From an uncultured Flavobacteriales bacterium (GTDB lineage Bacteria; Bacteroidota; Bacteroidia; Flavobacteriales; UBA7312), in NCBI GenBank assembly GCA_913048435.1, contig CAJWWC010000010.1:1-42728 (forward strand): 42,728 nucleotides of DNA, written 5' to 3'. The notes under the pieces are model-generated. The model saw only the letters and a list, made by a program, of their open reading frames with translations, made no database searches and was not told the origin of the DNA. This document shows, piece by piece, positions 9,329 through 17,510 of this stretch. Every line of letters starts with the position of its first letter. The stretch's first letter is position 1. Made by a program: the position numbers and the translations under genes.

Positions 9329-10371
9329 TGTTGAGATATGAAAATAGCGAATGGTTGTTTTTATTGGTTCTGATACCGATAATAATATTCGGATTTATCC
9401 TTTCTTCAAGATGGAGAAAAAAAGCTATTGGAGTTTTTGGACAACTTAAGCTAGTATATAAACTTATGCCTATGGCCTCAGAGTTTAAGCTACTATTCAA
9501 ATTTATTTTATTCGCTATTGCAATTGGCTCACTCATTATAGGCATTGCCAACCCTCAGATTGGCTCCAAAATGGAAGAGGTAAAAAGAGAAGGAGTCGAT
9601 TTAATGATTGCTATTGATTTATCAAATAGTATGTTGGCTGAAGACCTGCAGCCTAATCGCTTAATGAGAGCTAAACAATCCATATCTAAATTGATTGACA
9701 GACTTGATGGCGACAGAATAGGACTGATTGTTTTTGCTGGTGATGCTTATGTACAGCTGCCAATTACAACCGACTACTCTGCTGCTAAGTTATTTTTAAC
9801 TTCCATTAATACTAGTATAGTACCTACTCAAGGAACAGCAATAGGAAAAGCTATTGAATTATCAATAAAAAGTTTTAATTTAAATAATGACCAAAACAAA
9901 GCCATCATTGTTATCACAGATGGTGAAAATCACGAAGATGATGCCATTGAAAAGGCTAAAGAAGCACAAGAATTAGGTATTTTTGTACATACTATAGGAA
10001 TGGGTTCAGCTGAAGGTGGCCCTATTCCAATTAAAAATAGATACGGCACTATAACATCTTATCAAAAAGACAGAGAAGGTAATACTATTATTACTAACTT
10101 AAATGAAGAAATGCTCAAACAAATAGCCCAATCAGGTGGAGGCTCCTATATTCGAGCTAATTCAACACAAAGTGGTTTGAATGCTTTATTCAAAGAAATA
10201 AACAAAATGGAGAAAAAGGAAATTGGCTCAAAATTATTTACCGATTATAAGGACCGATTCCAATGGTTTATTGGATTGGCTATAATTCTTCTAATTATAG
10301 AAACACTTATAAAGGGAAGAAAAAATAAATGGAGTAGTAAAATTAATTTATTTGAAGAAGATGAAAATTAG
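9328..10371 (+). CDS. batB: BatB, membrane-anchored VWA protein
   Basis: A paralogue of the preceding gene, 347 residues, with the same plan: two N-terminal helices (about residues 9-26 and 53-73), a VWA domain, and a C-terminal helix (FIGLAIILLIIETLI). The MIDAS motif is DLSNS at 97-101, at the same residue numbers as in BatA, and ITDGENHED provides the later aspartate. BatA and BatB are thought to form a complex in the inner membrane with periplasmic Bat partners. Tandem duplication is the likely origin. The start overlaps the batA stop by 1 nt. Confidence 0.94.
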   Translation: MLRYENSEWLFLLVLIPIIIFGFILSSRWRKKAIGVFGQLKLVYKLMPMASEFKLLFKFILFAIAIGSLIIGIANPQIGSKMEEVKREGVDLMIAIDLSNSMLAEDLQPNRLMRAKQSISKLIDRLDGDRIGLIVFAGDAYVQLPITTDYSAAKLFLTSINTSIVPTQGTAIGKAIELSIKSFNLNNDQNKAIIVITDGENHEDDAIEKAKEAQELGIFVHTIGMGSAEGGPIPIKNRYGTITSYQKDREGNTIITNLNEEMLKQIAQSGGGSYIRANSTQSGLNALFKEINKMEKKEIGSKLFTDYKDRFQWFIGLAIILLIIETLIKGRKNKWSSKINLFEEDEN

Positions 10372-11080
10372 ACTCACATTATTTGTTATTCTACTAAACA
10401 CAGTTGTTGTTTTTGCTCAACACCCCAATAATAAAATTAGAAAAGGTAATACAGCATATAAAGACAGTTCCTACAACGAAGCTGAACAACAATATAGAGA
10501 AGCATTGATGAAAGACCAAAGCTCATATGAAGCTTCTTTTAATATGGCTGATGCTATCTACAAACAAGAACGTTACAGTGAAGCTAATTCATTATTCAAA
10601 GCTCTATCAGAAAAAACTGATGATAAAATAAAAAAGTCAGAAAGCTATCATAACTTGGGAAATTCATTACTTAAAGAGCAAAAATTAGACGAAGCCATAG
10701 AAGCCTATAAAAATGCACTACGAAACAACCCAAAAGACTTGGACACTAAACACAATTTGGCATACGCTATGCGAATGAAAAATCAAAGTCAAGAGCAAGA
10801 AAAAGAAGAGCAAAAGGAAGAAGAAAAAGAAGAAGAAAACAAGGAAGAAAAAGAGGAACAAAAAGAAAAAGATAAAGGTGAAAACCAAAATGAAAAAGGA
10901 GAACAATCAGAAGAAGAGAAAAAAGAAGAACCTAAACAACCTCAAGATCCCAATGAGATGACTGAAGAAGAAGCTCAACAAATTTTAGATGCATTACAAC
11001 AACAAGAAAAAGAACTTCAGGAGGACTTACAAAAAAAGAAACAAAAGGGGGTAAAACTCAAAATTCTTAAGGATTGGTAG
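10361..11080 (+). CDS. batC: BatC, exported TPR protein with Lys/Glu-rich tail
   Basis: A 239-residue protein with a signal peptide (MKIRLTLFVILLNTVVVFAQ), about three TPR repeats (residues 25-140, including the phrase SYHNLGNSLLKEQKLDEAIE) and an extremely charged Lys/Glu/Gln segment at about 145-205. The C-terminus carries the PNEMTEEEAQQILDALQQQE motif typical of BatC. I chose the ATG at 10361, inside the end of batB (11-nt overlap); an in-frame TTG three codons upstream is less likely. Its TAG is directly followed by the batD ATG. A role as a scaffold for Bat proteins is inferred from the TPR repeats. Confidence 0.92.
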   Translation: MKIRLTLFVILLNTVVVFAQHPNNKIRKGNTAYKDSSYNEAEQQYREALMKDQSSYEASFNMADAIYKQERYSEANSLFKALSEKTDDKIKKSESYHNLGNSLLKEQKLDEAIEAYKNALRNNPKDLDTKHNLAYAMRMKNQSQEQEKEEQKEEEKEEENKEEKEEQKEKDKGENQNEKGEQSEEEKKEEPKQPQDPNEMTEEEAQQILDALQQQEKELQEDLQKKKQKGVKLKILKDW

Positions 11081-12853
11081 ATGAAAAATTGGATTATTTA
11101 CATATTTGCTTTTTTACCTTTCCTCTCATTCGGACAAAGCTTAGAGTTAAGTATTAGCAAAAATCCAGTAGCTGTTGGCGAAGAATTTAGAATAGATTTC
11201 AATCTAAATGGAGAAGGTACAGGCTTTAATCCGCCTAACTTGAACGGGCTAAGGAAAATCAGTGGACCTAATCAATCTTCAAGCAGTAGTATGCAAATAA
11301 TTAATGGCAAAATTAGCCGTTCTCAAAGCACAACATACTCATACTACGTAACTGCACTGAGGGAAGGCGAACTCAAGATTGGAGAAGCAAGTATTACTTC
11401 CAATGGAAAGCTAATTCGTTCTAAAGCAGGAATAATAAATGTAACCAAGGCTAACCCTAACACCAAAACTAGTGCCAGTTACAACATAGCTGAAAACGTT
11501 TATATAAGGGCTACAGTCAATAAAAGAAACATCTATCAAGGTGAACAAATAGTGGTCAGCTATAAATTGTACTCAAAAATAAACTTAGCTGATATTAACA
11601 TATCAACTATTCCTGAACTTAATGGCTTTTGGAAAGAAGATGTAGATACTAAATCAACGCCTATATTAGAGGTTATAGATGGTGTAAGACACAACGTTTG
11701 GGAAATAAGTCGATTTATCTTAACACCTCAAAAAAGTGGTAAGTTAAATATTGACCCTATGGAAATAAATGTCACTGTGCAAGTTAAAAAACAACGTAAC
11801 AGAAGAGACCCATTTGGAGATCCGTTTGGAATGTTTGGTTCTTATCAAAATATTGAAGAAAATATACTATCAAAAAATATTACGGTTAATGTAAAAGATT
11901 TGCCCGATGGTGCGCCTGAAAATTTTAATGGTGCAGTTGGTCAATTTGAAATTAAATCGTCTGTAGACAAAACAACGGCTGATGCCAATGAAGCTATTAA
12001 TTACAAACTGACCCTTTCGGGAAATGGCAATATCCACTTAATAGATAATATCCCTATTGACTTCCCATCAAACTTTGAAGCTTATGACCCACAAAAAAAA
12101 GATAAGACATTTAGTACAAAAAGTGGAATTGGAGGAAGTGTCGAATTTGAACACCTATTGATACCAAGATACAAAGGGGAATACACCATAGAAGGAGTAG
12201 GATTTAGCTACTTTGACACCAAAACAAAGACATACAAAAGTCTTAAAACTCAAGATATAACAATAAATGTTCTAAAGGCAGAAAACAACGAAAACTCCTA
12301 CTTATCTTCTGAAGAACTTAAAAACAACAATAATTCTCAAGCATTCAGTACAATAAAAGCAAACACAACGCTTGAACAATTTGACAACAGTCCTTTCAAC
12401 AAATGGCTATTTATTATATTAGTTTCAATACCAATTTTAGCTGTTATTGCCTACTTCGTTTATTTATATTATGAGGAAAAGAACAATAGAAATCCTGTTT
12501 TGAGAAAATATAGAAAATCACTTGTTTTTGCTCAAAAAAGACTCAAAAAAGCCCAAAAAAACCTCGAAAATGATGAAAAAGAGCAGTTTTTTGAAGAAAT
12601 AGAAAAGTCACTTTGGAATTATTTCTCCAATAAGTTTAACGTAAATATGGCTGATCTGTCAAAAGACACTATCAATGACTACTTTAATAAAAATGGAGTG
12701 ACTGAAACAGTAATAAACAACTTCACATCAATTATAGAAAAATGTGAGTTTTGTCGTTTTGCACCTTCAGCATTAGAAACTGAAGATATGAAAGAGGTTT
12801 ATGAAAAAGCTACAGCAGTAATAATTGAAGTAGAACAAGACCTAAAAAAATAA
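11081..12853 (+). CDS. batD: BatD, oxygen-tolerance family protein
   Basis: A 590-residue protein with a signal peptide (MKNWIIYIFAFLPFLSFGQ), a long β-sandwich periplasmic region (about residues 20-420) with repeated Ig-like domains, one transmembrane helix at about 443-465 and a cytoplasmic tail of about 120 residues. Family features include VGEEFRIDFNLNG near the N-terminus and YQGEQIVVSYKLYSK in the second domain. A Phe/Gly/Pro-rich loop (DPFGDPFGMFG) sits near residue 247. It starts directly after the batC stop and shares TAATG with batE. The tail resembles that of the shorter BatD-like protein earlier in the operon. Confidence 0.94.
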   Translation: MKNWIIYIFAFLPFLSFGQSLELSISKNPVAVGEEFRIDFNLNGEGTGFNPPNLNGLRKISGPNQSSSSSMQIINGKISRSQSTTYSYYVTALREGELKIGEASITSNGKLIRSKAGIINVTKANPNTKTSASYNIAENVYIRATVNKRNIYQGEQIVVSYKLYSKINLADINISTIPELNGFWKEDVDTKSTPILEVIDGVRHNVWEISRFILTPQKSGKLNIDPMEINVTVQVKKQRNRRDPFGDPFGMFGSYQNIEENILSKNITVNVKDLPDGAPENFNGAVGQFEIKSSVDKTTADANEAINYKLTLSGNGNIHLIDNIPIDFPSNFEAYDPQKKDKTFSTKSGIGGSVEFEHLLIPRYKGEYTIEGVGFSYFDTKTKTYKSLKTQDITINVLKAENNENSYLSSEELKNNNNSQAFSTIKANTTLEQFDNSPFNKWLFIILVSIPILAVIAYFVYLYYEEKNNRNPVLRKYRKSLVFAQKRLKKAQKNLENDEKEQFFEEIEKSLWNYFSNKFNVNMADLSKDTINDYFNKNGVTETVINNFTSIIEKCEFCRFAPSALETEDMKEVYEKATAVIIEVEQDLKK

Positions 12854-13590
12854 TGAAGTATAGAATAATCATCTTTTTTATATTATTGTCATTAATAGGA
12901 TTTTCTAAAACCCATTTAGATAGCCTATTTATTACTGCCAACGAACATTACCAGACTGAAAAATACGCTGAGGCAATAGACAATTACCAAACTATTTTAG
13001 ACTCCAACTATTTTTCTTTTGAGCTTTATTTTAACCTAGCTAATGCAAATTATCAATTTGGCAAAATTCCTTTAAGTATTTATTATTACGAAAAAGCACT
13101 TCAAATAAAAAAAGATAAAAATGCTTTAAACAACCTAGCTTTAGCTCAAAACAGAATCACTTTAATCGAACCTATACCTCAATTGTTTTATATCAGATGG
13201 TGGAACAATATCACTCATCAACTTTCAATGAAGATATGGAGCGTTTTATTAATAACTGGAATATGGCTTTCATCAGCATTTTTAATATTATTTATCAAAA
13301 ATAGAAAAAAGTGGAAGTTTAATGGATTACTTTTAAGTATCATAATTACTTTTTTAATGGGGGCTCAGATGTATAATGCCAACATTCAAGAAAACAAAGT
13401 CTATGGTATAATTCTTAAAGAAGCCAAGTTATTTGATGATAATATCAACTATGAGTCTAGTGGAAATGTAGGCAGAGGTAATAAAGTATTACTATTAGAT
13501 GAAAGTGAAGATATGTTTCTTATCAAAATTCTGGATGGGCAAAGTGGTTGGGCAGAAAAAAATCGTATAAAAACACTAGAAATATATTAA
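12853..13590 (+). CDS. batE: BatE, TPR and SH3-like membrane protein
   Basis: A 245-residue protein with a signal or anchor sequence (residues 1-18), TPR repeats (about 25-95, including YFNLANANYQFGKIPLSIYY), two transmembrane helices (about 128-150 and 155-175) and a C-terminal SH3-like domain (about 185-245) ending in GQSGWAEKNRIKTLEIY. This is the standard BatE arrangement. It is the last canonical bat gene, but its TAA overlaps the start of the phosphoesterase gene (TAATG), so the transcript very likely continues. Confidence 0.92.
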   Translation: MKYRIIIFFILLSLIGFSKTHLDSLFITANEHYQTEKYAEAIDNYQTILDSNYFSFELYFNLANANYQFGKIPLSIYYYEKALQIKKDKNALNNLALAQNRITLIEPIPQLFYIRWWNNITHQLSMKIWSVLLITGIWLSSAFLILFIKNRKKWKFNGLLLSIIITFLMGAQMYNANIQENKVYGIILKEAKLFDDNINYESSGNVGRGNKVLLLDESEDMFLIKILDGQSGWAEKNRIKTLEIY

Positions 13591-14081
13591 TGAAAATTGG
13601 TCTACTTTCTGACACACATTCTTATTTACACACCAAAGTGTTTAAACACTTTAAAAATTGTGATGAAATTTGGCATGCTGGAGATATTGGCACCGTAGAA
13701 GTGATAAACCAACTATCTGCTTTCAAACCATTAAGAGCCGTATATGGCAACATAGACAACCACAAAATTAGAGCTATTTGCCCAAAAGATATACGTTTTG
13801 AATGCGAAGGTGTTAAAGTATGGATAACACATATTGGTGGCTACCCCTATAACTATACTAAAAAAATTAGGGAAGAATTAGATGTAAATAGTCCTGATTT
13901 ATTCATTTGTGGACATTCTCATATATTGAGAGTTATTTATGATAAGAATCGTGAAATATTACACATGAACCCAGGTGCAGCAGGAAACTACGGTATTCAT
14001 AAAGTCATTACGATGTTAAGATTCGATATCGAAAAAGGAGAGGTAAAAAATCTAGACGTTATAGAGTTTAACAGAAACTAA
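13590..14081 (+). CDS. YfcE/MJ0936-type metallophosphoesterase
   Basis: A compact 163-residue calcineurin-like phosphodiesterase. All metal-binding motifs are present: SDTH (7-10), GDIG (31-34), GNID (53-56), the histidine of ITHIGG (81) and GHSH (108-111). The family hydrolyses phosphodiesters with two divalent metals; the natural substrate is usually unknown. I placed the start at MKIGLLSDTHSYLH, where the ATG overlaps the batE stop by 1 nt, because family members begin there. It ends 4 nt inside the convergent DUF4293 gene. Confidence 0.93.
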   Translation: MKIGLLSDTHSYLHTKVFKHFKNCDEIWHAGDIGTVEVINQLSAFKPLRAVYGNIDNHKIRAICPKDIRFECEGVKVWITHIGGYPYNYTKKIREELDVNSPDLFICGHSHILRVIYDKNREILHMNPGAAGNYGIHKVITMLRFDIEKGEVKNLDVIEFNRN

Positions 14082-14467
14082 CGGATTCTATCAGCCGATT
14101 GAACCAAATTCTCGTCTTTTTTAATGAATCTATTAGCTAAAAGTATGAGTAAATAAGGAATAATAAAAACAAACATACCTCTGGCAGGAAAAAGTTCTCC
14201 TTTAGTAAAGAACAAAATGAAAAAAGTAACTGACAGTAAAAACTTACTAAACTGATTAAATAGCAATTGTTTTTTTCTATTCTTGAATAAGAAAATAGAA
14301 CATAGTAATAAAAAAGATGACACTAAAATTGATATATGAGCATAAATGAATTGATGAGTGAAAAAGACCTCACCTTCTTCATTAATCAAAACTGGTAAAA
14401 AATAGGTTATTCCTACCATAAATAATATAGAAAAAAATAAATAAACGGATTGAACTCTTTGAATCAT
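14078..14467 (-). CDS. DUF4293 family membrane protein
   Basis: A 129-residue integral membrane protein with about four helices. The start, MIQRVQSVYLFFSILFM, and the C-terminal SADRIR match the Bacteroidota family DUF4293, whose function is unknown. It is transcribed towards the phosphoesterase gene, with a 4-nt overlap of the two stops, and away from rho. In this phylum DUF4293 genes commonly lie beside rho, as here. Confidence 0.85.
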   Translation of the reverse strand: MIQRVQSVYLFFSILFMVGITYFLPVLINEEGEVFFTHQFIYAHISILVSSFLLLCSIFLFKNRKKQLLFNQFSKFLLSVTFFILFFTKGELFPARGMFVFIIPYLLILLANRFIKKDENLVQSADRIR

Positions 14468-14522
14468 AATCTTTAAATATGGAATTGGAACAAAATTAAA
14501 TCATTAAAATCAAAGACATCAC

Positions 14523-14552
14523 TTGTTTTGAAATAAATTATTAGTATAATTG
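14523..14552 (+). promoter_or_regulatory. Probable rho promoter
   Basis: A TTG (14523-14525), a 19-nt spacer and TATAATTG (14545-14552) match the phylum consensus with one mismatch in the -7 box. Transcription would begin near 14558, giving an untranslated leader of about 75 nt that starts with a hairpin. Confidence 0.45.
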
Positions 14553-14557
14553 CACTC

Positions 14558-14573
14558 GAGTTCGACTGAACTC
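14558..14573 (+). promoter_or_regulatory. Inverted repeat at the predicted 5' end of the rho leader
   Basis: GAGTTC-GACT-GAACTC forms a perfect 6-bp stem with a 4-nt loop. It begins where transcription from the proposed promoter should start, so it could protect the 5' end or take part in rho autoregulation. It could also be a copy of a short dispersed palindrome; no second copy was noticed in this window. Confidence 0.4.
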
Positions 14574-14632
14574 TATAAAAATACCCATTCTTTTTATAAT
14601 AATTCACAACATAAATAAATTTTTAATATCAA

Positions 14633-16051
14633 ATGATTGATATACACACATTAAACAAAAAGTTATTACCAGAGCTTAAAACTATTGCAAAAGATTTAGG
14701 TGTACCACGCTACCAAAAATTAAAAAAACAAGAACTTGTTTACGAAATACTTGACATTCAAGCTAAACAACTATCTATTGATCAAAAATCACAAAAGGAT
14801 ATACAGCCGAAAGAGAAAAAAAATCAAGAAAATCAAAAGTCGAGACGTTCAAACAATGTCAATAATTTAAATGAAAAAAATAATATTAATAGACAAAAAC
14901 CAAATAATAAAAAGAGTAATGATGAACATGAATTTGATGGAATCGTTTCTGCTGAGGGTGTTCTAGAAATAATGCCTGATGGTTTTGGATTCCTAAGATC
15001 TTCAGATTACAATTATTTAAGTTCTCCTGATGACATATATGTATCTCACTCTCAAGTAAGATTGTTTGGATTAAAAACAGGTGATACAGTAAGGGGTACT
15101 GTACGTCCGCCAAAAAAAGGAGAAAAGTATTTTCCTTTAATTAGAGTTGAAAAAATCAATGGTAGAGATCCTAACATTGTAAGAGACAGAGTGCCTTTTG
15201 AATTTCTTACTCCATTATTTCCAGATGAGAAGTTTCGTCTCACCGAAAATGGCAAAAGCTCTCTTTCTACGAGAATGATTGACTTATTTGCTCCTATTGG
15301 AAAAGGACAAAGAGGACTTATTGTAGCACAACCCAAAACAGGTAAAACTGTTCTACTAAAGGAAGTGGCTAACGCTATTGCAGCTAACCACCCTGAAGCT
15401 TACCTTATGATTTTACTGATTGATGAAAGACCAGAAGAAGTTACCGATATGGCAAGAAGTGTTAATGCCGAAGTAATAGCATCTACCTTTGATGAGCCTG
15501 CTGATAGACACGTTAGAATTGCAAATATTGTTCTTGAGAAAGCAAAAAGACTAGTCGAATGTGGTCATGATGTTGTTATTCTTTTAGATTCTATTACACG
15601 TTTAGCAAGAGCTTATAACACAGTGCAACCAGCTTCAGGTAAAATACTAACTGGTGGTGTTGATGCTAATGCCCTACAAAAACCCAAACGATTCTTTGGT
15701 GCTGCCAGAAAAATTGAAAACGGTGGTTCACTAACAATTCTAGCTACTGCATTAACAGAAACAGGTAGCAAAATGGATGAAGTTATTTTCGAAGAATTTA
15801 AGGGTACTGGTAATATGGAGCTTCAATTAGATAGAAAAATATCTAATCGCAGAATATATCCTGCTATTGACGTTACTTCTTCTAGTACTCGAAGAGAAGA
15901 CCTACTACTTGGAAAAGATTTAACTCAAAAAATTTGGGTACTGAGAAACCACCTTGCAGATATGACTCCTGTAGAATCTATTGAATTTATGCGAGATAGG
16001 CTACTAAGAACCGAGACAAATGAAGAGTTTATTGTTACTATGAACAGCTAA
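14633..16051 (+). CDS. rho: Transcription termination factor Rho
   Basis: A 472-residue hexameric RNA helicase that ends transcription at unstructured C-rich RNA sites. Residues 1-45 form the Rho N-terminal helical domain ([18 protein letters not shown]). A Lys/Asn/Gln-rich, presumably disordered insert follows at about 48-99. The cold-shock-like RNA-binding domain starts near 105 ([15 protein letters not shown]). Walker A AQPKTGKT lies near 231-238 and the ATPase segment [10 protein letters not shown] near 264-273. [21 protein letters not shown] segment, the Q/R-loop region, precedes the C-terminus. The insert is what makes it longer than E. coli Rho (419 aa), as is common in Bacteroidota. 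It ends at a hairpin shared with mpl. Confidence 0.97.
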   Translation: MIDIHTLNKKLLPELKTIAKDLGVPRYQKLKKQELVYEILDIQAKQLSIDQKSQKDIQPKEKKNQENQKSRRSNNVNNLNEKNNINRQKPNNKKSNDEHEFDGIVSAEGVLEIMPDGFGFLRSSDYNYLSSPDDIYVSHSQVRLFGLKTGDTVRGTVRPPKKGEKYFPLIRVEKINGRDPNIVRDRVPFEFLTPLFPDEKFRLTENGKSSLSTRMIDLFAPIGKGQRGLIVAQPKTGKTVLLKEVANAIAANHPEAYLMILLIDERPEEVTDMARSVNAEVIASTFDEPADRHVRIANIVLEKAKRLVECGHDVVILLDSITRLARAYNTVQPASGKILTGGVDANALQKPKRFFGAARKIENGGSLTILATALTETGSKMDEVIFEEFKGTGNMELQLDRKISNRRIYPAIDVTSSSTRREDLLLGKDLTQKIWVLRNHLADMTPVESIEFMRDRLLRTETNEEFIVTMNS

Positions 16052-16080
16052 TAAAAAGCCATCAAATAAGGTTTTTTATT
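16050..16080. terminator. Bidirectional intrinsic terminator between rho and mpl
   Basis: AATAAAAAGCC (16050-16060), a 9-nt loop and GGTTTTTTATT (16070-16080) form an 11-bp stem with one G-U pair. Because the outer part of the stem is A-rich on one side and T-rich on the other, a U-run follows the core on both strands, so it can serve both convergent genes. The left arm overlaps the last two bases of the rho stop codon. Confidence 0.7.
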
Positions 16081-16083
16081 AAA

Positions 16084-17436
16084 TTAACTTTCCAATAAGT
16101 CTTCTGCTAGACAGTTAAAATCAATACCATCAAAATTACCTGAAGTCATTAATAAAAGGTTTCGATTTTTCCACTCTAAAGACTTCAAAAACTTTTGTAA
16201 ATCTTCCGATTCCGTAAATACCCTTAAATCTTGTCGACCAAAGGCTTGATAAACTTGCTCTTCAGAGATATCTTCTAACTTTTTGTGAGCTATGGCCGCT
16301 TTACTAAAATACACTACAGCTATATCGGGTGTGTCCATAGCACCCAAATACTCTTTTAAAAAATCCTTATTCAGACTAGAAAAAGTATGCAATTCCATAC
16401 AAGCAACCAATGTTCTATTAGAGTATTGTTTTTTCATGGCCGATGAAGTTGCTTTTAGTTTTGATGGAGAATGAGCAAAGTCTTTATAAACAACTGAGCT
16501 CTCTACTCTTTTTACTAACTCTAATCTTTTAGACGCACCTTTAAATAAGGAGATAGCTTTGTAAAAATCACTCTTTTGAATACCTAATTCTTGACATACT
16601 AATAAAGCAGCATTCAAATTCTGTAAATTATGCTCTCCGAATATTTCAAGCCTGTATTTAGACTCTCCATCTATTAGGTAAGTGACACCATCTTCAACAC
16701 AATGATTTGGAACGCTATACGATTCTGATCGGCAAGTAGAATCTTCTTGGCATAAATCAGTTAATACCTTATCGTCATCACAATAAAAAAGTACATCCTC
16801 AACATCATTTTTAAAAATCCTAAACTGATTGACATAATTTTCAAATGTTGGAAACACATTAATATGATCCCAAGCTATACCACTAAGAATAGCTATATGA
16901 GGCTTATACCAATGGAATTTAGGCCGTCTATCAATTGGAGAGGAAAGATATTCATCACCTTCCAAAACAATTACTGGAGCTTCAGCAGTTAACCTAACCA
17001 TAGTATCAAAACCATCTAACTTAGCTCCTACCATGTAATCACAATCCATATTGCAATGATGTAAAACGTGTAGTATCATGGCTGTAATAGAAGTTTTTCC
17101 ATGACTTCCCCCTATCACAACTCTTTTCTTGTCAGTACTTTGATTATAAATATACTCCGGATATGAATAAATAGGAATTTTCAACTCTTGAGCTTTAATT
17201 AACTCAGGATTATCAATTCTAGCATGCATGCCCAAAATGATAGCATCAAGGTGTTTATGTATTTTTTCGGGAAACCAACCCATCTGTTGTGGTAATAAAC
17301 CAAAAGCTTCAAGACGACTTTTAGACGGTTCAAAAATAGCATCGTCAGAACCCGATACTTGAAAGCCTTTATGATATAATGCTAAAGCTAAATTATGCAT
17401 TGCACTTCCTCCGATTGCTATTAAATGTAATTTCAT
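16084..17436 (-). CDS. mpl: UDP-N-acetylmuramate:L-alanyl-γ-D-glutamyl-meso-diaminopimelate ligase (Mpl)
   Basis: A cytosolic ATP-dependent Mur-type ligase of 450 residues that attaches the recycled tripeptide L-Ala-γ-D-Glu-mDAP to UDP-MurNAc in peptidoglycan recycling. The N-terminal nucleotide-binding segment is HLIAIGGSAMHNLALAL, where Mpl differs from MurC. The ATP-binding motif is GGSHGKTS (109-116), followed by the Mur central-domain segments VLEGDEYLSS and AWDHINVFPT, and DFAHSPSKLKAT in the C-terminal domain. Assignment to Mpl rather than MurC rests on the GGSAMHNLA signature and overall similarity. Confidence 0.9.
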   Translation of the reverse strand: MKLHLIAIGGSAMHNLALALYHKGFQVSGSDDAIFEPSKSRLEAFGLLPQQMGWFPEKIHKHLDAIILGMHARIDNPELIKAQELKIPIYSYPEYIYNQSTDKKRVVIGGSHGKTSITAMILHVLHHCNMDCDYMVGAKLDGFDTMVRLTAEAPVIVLEGDEYLSSPIDRRPKFHWYKPHIAILSGIAWDHINVFPTFENYVNQFRIFKNDVEDVLFYCDDDKVLTDLCQEDSTCRSESYSVPNHCVEDGVTYLIDGESKYRLEIFGEHNLQNLNAALLVCQELGIQKSDFYKAISLFKGASKRLELVKRVESSVVYKDFAHSPSKLKATSSAMKKQYSNRTLVACMELHTFSSLNKDFLKEYLGAMDTPDIAVVYFSKAAIAHKKLEDISEEQVYQAFGRQDLRVFTESEDLQKFLKSLEWKNRNLLLMTSGNFDGIDFNCLAEDLLES

Positions 17437-17482
17437 TAAAAAAATTTATTTCAATTGTAAATTATAGATAATTGACATTTTA

Positions 17483-17490
17483 TACATTTG
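17483..17490 (+). promoter_or_regulatory. -7 box upstream of the MBL-fold gene
   Basis: TACATTTG matches TAnnTTTG exactly and ends 20 nt before the ATG. Nearby TTG triplets (17455 and 17472) are not at the usual spacing, so only the -7 element is supported. Confidence 0.4.
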
Positions 17491-17510
17491 AAAAAATTAA
17501 ACTTTTCAAC

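Noticed and set aside
10718-10906. Minus-strand frame coding a poly-Phe/Leu hydrophobic protein
   Set aside because: It is the complement of the purine-rich Lys/Glu tract of batC; the hydrophobic run is an artefact of AAG/GAA repeats.
17472-17510. Upstream in-frame extension of the MBL-fold gene
   Set aside because: It covers the -7 promoter box and precedes the conserved first strand, so the later ATG was preferred.
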